Assembly (NCBI GenBank): GCA_039720395.1
Contig: CM077834.1
Coordinates: 3,430,607-3,494,606 of the forward strand
Length of the DNA: 64,000 nucleotides
Origin: Liquidambar formosana
Taxonomy: Eukaryota; Streptophyta; Magnoliopsida; Saxifragales; Altingiaceae
Reading direction: 5' to 3'
Position numbers and translations under genes: made by a program. The notes beneath the pieces are model-generated. The model was not told the origin of the DNA and made no database searches. It saw only the letters and a list, made by a program, of their open reading frames with translations. Of this stretch, positions 62,101 through 64,000 are shown piece after piece; the stretch's first letter is position 1; every line of letters starts with the position of its first letter.

Positions 62101-63470
62101 TATTGTTAAAAATCACGATGAGGATATAAACTATTAGAACATAACCCGAAGTCCCATATTGTTAATTTTTTTTTTAACTTAAGAAGCACGGATACGGATA
62201 CGGATACGAGTTTCGATACGATACGGATACGCCGATTTGGCAATTCTAAAACAATGTAGGATACGATACGGCGGGGATACGTTAATAAATAACTATTTTA
62301 ATATTTATATTTAGCCTAAAACATCAATAAAGCCACAAATACAACGATGTATGATAATATGACTTTATTTTGTACACAGTACTACATTATAATAAAGCCA
62401 CAATACAAAGATGTAAACAATATTAGTGTATCACATATTCACATATCAAAATAGCATCATTAAATCATTAATAATCAATTAATCACTACTATAAAAACAT
62501 ACATATATATCCCATATGCATCACCAATATTTTGTTTTAAATTTTACCTTGATGCTTTTTAAAAATTTCATTTAAACTCCTTATTTTTTTTATAAAAAAA
62601 AAAATAATAATTGCGAAATGACCCCTAGCCGTATCCCGCCATATCCTGCCGTATCCAAAACGTATCGGTGCCGTATCCCCTTGTATCCGAACGTATCGGT
62701 GCCGTATCCGATGTTGTGACACTATTCCGATACGTATGGAACGTCTCTGATACGTATTGGGACGTATCAGGAGCGTATCGGTATCCGATACGTATCTAAT
62801 ACGGATTCGAGAGGGGTTTTGGAGTATCCATGCTTCCTAGTTCCTAACATTGATTTTTAAGCCTAATACGTTCAAACACCTAACTGTTGTCGCTGTGCGG
62901 TCCTCATTGTTAGCAGACATTCAAAGTCTTTTATGTATTAATTTCAATGCAAGGAAGCACGCTAGATAAGTAGAAAATGTTCATTTCCTAGTCTCAACAC
63001 CCTTCGCTATGTTTAAGTCTAGAAACTCTCCAATTATGCCCCTCGAGGTTGTAGAAGCTTAGTTAAGAGGTGGAAGCAGTGGTTTCATTTGATTATTTGA
63101 TGATGACAATGAATTTCTATTTTAGTTGGTCCAACTGGTTTCTTGAGATAAATATAATTTGAAGTGTTGCAAATTAGTTGTTTCTAATAGTGTTACCAAT
63201 TTGGGTTATTTTAGTCCTTGGGGAAAGCCAATTGATTACATAGGTGTTGACAGAATGTTTCTATTTGTGTGTGTGTGTGTGTGTGTATTTCAATACATAG
63301 TATTGCCATCGTTCTCATTGGATTTGCTCTTTGTACGGTTGTACCTTTTTCGTATAAAATGTTGGTTGTAGATAATTACTTTGATGAAAGCTTTTGGGAA
63401 TGCTAAAAGCATAATTTCCAACATGCAGATTGTTGAAAAGCTCCATTGGTATGTGCAAAATGGCGATATG
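53459..63470 (+). CDS. EDM2: EDM2-like PHD-finger chromatin regulator, 3' part outside window
   Basis: Coding starts at ATG 54394; a leader exon probably ends at 53511 (CTG/GTAAGT). Coding exons: 54394-54803, 54887-54983, 55353-55406, 55518-55666, 56748-56844, 56956-57054, 57948-58195, 58319-58408, 58529-59047, 59277-59424, 59520-59621, 60409-60501, 63429-63470; 716 residues so far, all in frame. Seen: PHD zinc fingers beginning CAFCDNGGELLCCEGRC (about 226-242), then CKNCQYQQHQCFSCG (276-290), ATCGRFYHPQC, and CICKQ...CRRCPKSYHRKC to about residue 384, followed by a Lys/Ser-rich linker and KLHWYVQNGDM at the end. Arabidopsis EDM2 (about 1300 residues) binds histone marks and RNA-processing partners, controlling silencing and alternative polyadenylation at genes with intronic transposons such as RPP7 and IBM1. 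The methyltransferase-like C-terminal half lies beyond the window. Introns hold transposon pieces. Confidence 0.93.
53524..53805 (+). repeat. Duplicated segment in the EDM2 leader intron
   Basis: About 85 bases with ACCTTTAATTTTCT...AACCCTAGCCC...TGTTTGGTTG occur at 53530-53610 and again at 53724-53800, separated by a poly-G run near 53655-53670. Similarity is clear but imperfect. Confidence 0.7.
53885..54340 (+). mobile_element. LINE 3' end in the EDM2 leader intron
   Basis: The plus-strand open frame 53896-54213 ends in a segment with SFPKSVRDLLGG and WKRRMFENEEMHLVKLKDVL followed by ILHWSTSSISM. This matches the zinc-finger (zf-RVT) tail that follows reverse transcriptase in plant LINEs. 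It is followed by T-rich sequence with a TTGTATACTTGATTGC-type LINE tail. The reverse transcriptase and endonuclease are missing, so this is a 5'-truncated insertion with a partly mutated frame. It lies between leader exon and start-codon exon. Confidence 0.72.
59096..59149. repeat. Compound (CT)n(CA)n microsatellite in an EDM2 intron
   Basis: About 12 CT units directly followed by about 14 CA units, 49 bases after the exon that ends at 59047. A (GT)n tract at 63266-63286 lies in the large intron. Confidence 0.9.
60502..63428 (+). other. Largest EDM2 intron (2.9 kb)
   Basis: Donor GCG/GTAAAT and acceptor CATGCAG keep frame between residues LEA and IVE. The intron is largely AT-rich non-coding sequence, with the GATACG-rich element at 62183-62836 inside it. 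Confidence 0.8.
62183..62836. mobile_element. GATACG-rich inverted-repeat element (about 654 bp)
   Basis: Seen: the left end GAAGCACGGATACGGATACG and right end GGAGTATCCATGCTTC are inverted partners at their tips. Both arms (62183-62285 and 62625-62820) are dense in GATACG/CGTATC hexamers, with CGTATCGGTGCCGTATCC-type units repeated on the right. The AT-rich centre is non-coding. Such GATACG-rich elements are familiar as non-autonomous transposons in plant genomes, but no target duplication could be identified, so the superfamily is open. Confidence 0.65.
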
Positions 63471-64000
63471 GTAAGGATTTTTACTCCTCATTTTATTTGC
63501 CTTTATCTTTCTTATAGCTACAGTCTGGATATGAGAATACACTATAATTTTTATTTCAATTGTGCGTATTTTAATTTGAAGTTGATCATGAGATGATACT
63601 CGTGTATGTTGCACTTGAAATTTATTGACTTGAATTGCTTAATCCTCCATTTTTAGCAGCTAAATTTTTTAGGGAATTACACTAACTTCCCTTGTGGTTC
63701 TGCAATTACAGAGGCATCCCGGCAGGTTTTTGAAATTACGCACCCTTTTGTTAGTTGACTGCGGGCAGATGTTGTAATAGGGCTCTTATACGATCAAGCT
63801 GGTCAATGCTTCTCTCTCTCTCTCTTTTTGCGTCTGTTATCAGATCTTCTAAGTTCTCGTGGCTGGACAGAGCCTCCACCAATGTCTGCCAGCATTTCTC
63901 CCACCTTGACTGTTGGATTTCTTGCCCCTACATTTGCTACTATTATTAAAATCTCCATCAATTACAAGTGTCATAATTTCTGTAAATCCACCTTCCACTT
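63471..64000 (+). other. Right-edge EDM2 intron
   Basis: Follows the exon ending ATG/GTAAGG at 63470. The next expected segment (the FCCGAND-type motif seen in EDM2 proteins) is not found before position 64000. Confidence 0.6.

Overview
This is nuclear DNA of a flowering plant, almost certainly a eudicot and probably a woody one. The evidence is many short exons with GT-AG introns, a TAATA-rich AT-biased background, many microsatellites and six genes with clear plant orthologues. The species cannot be named from the sequence. Nothing here is prokaryotic or organellar, and there is no CRISPR array or operon.

Gene layout. (1) 680-6404, minus: the first six coding exons of an SHV3-like GPI-anchored glycerophosphodiester phosphodiesterase-like protein; its 3' part lies beyond the left edge. 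(2) 21220-28074, plus: a complete 14-exon vacuolar cation/H+ exchanger, closest to Arabidopsis NHX4. (3) 31841-36780, minus: a complete 5-exon nuclear protein with a DEK_C-like N-terminus and two SWIB domains. (4) 39010-40309, plus: a 5-exon RhoGDI whose third exon carries a one-base insertion that breaks the frame. (5) 45480-51643, plus: a complete 14-exon fimbrin with a 690-residue product. (6) about 53459 to beyond the right edge, plus: the first 13 coding exons (716 residues) of an EDM2 orthologue, a PHD-finger chromatin regulator. These neighbours share no pathway; the order is ordinary eukaryotic gene order.

Between genes 1 and 2 lie about 14.6 kb without a convincing gene, but with a readable transposon history. 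It holds a 196-bp Mutator-type MITE with an exact 9-bp target duplication (6989-7184), an imperfect 0.43-0.49 kb tandem duplication (9447-10365), and a 1.76 kb tandem duplication (13079-19107). Each copy of the larger duplication was later hit by a different element: a degenerate hAT element with an 8-bp target duplication in copy 1, and a 1256-bp solo LTR with a 5-bp target duplication in copy 2. A Helitron-like element (20177-20724) ends about 500 bp before the NHX4 start codon. Between genes 2 and 3 sits a 961-bp Mutator-type element with an exact 9-bp target duplication (29275-30235). A tRNA-derived SINE lies at 42545-42755. EDM2 carries a LINE 3' end in its 5'-leader intron and an odd GATACG-rich inverted-repeat element in its largest intron.

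Exon borders were placed by hand from splice consensus, reading-frame continuity and remembered family sequence. All gene models keep frame across every junction except the RhoGDI, where the break is in the DNA itself. I did not find a wholly new biological system. The most notable points are the dated transposon and duplication history, the RhoGDI frameshift, a GC-AG intron in NHX4, a repeated 5' leader upstream of fimbrin, and the transposon load inside EDM2.
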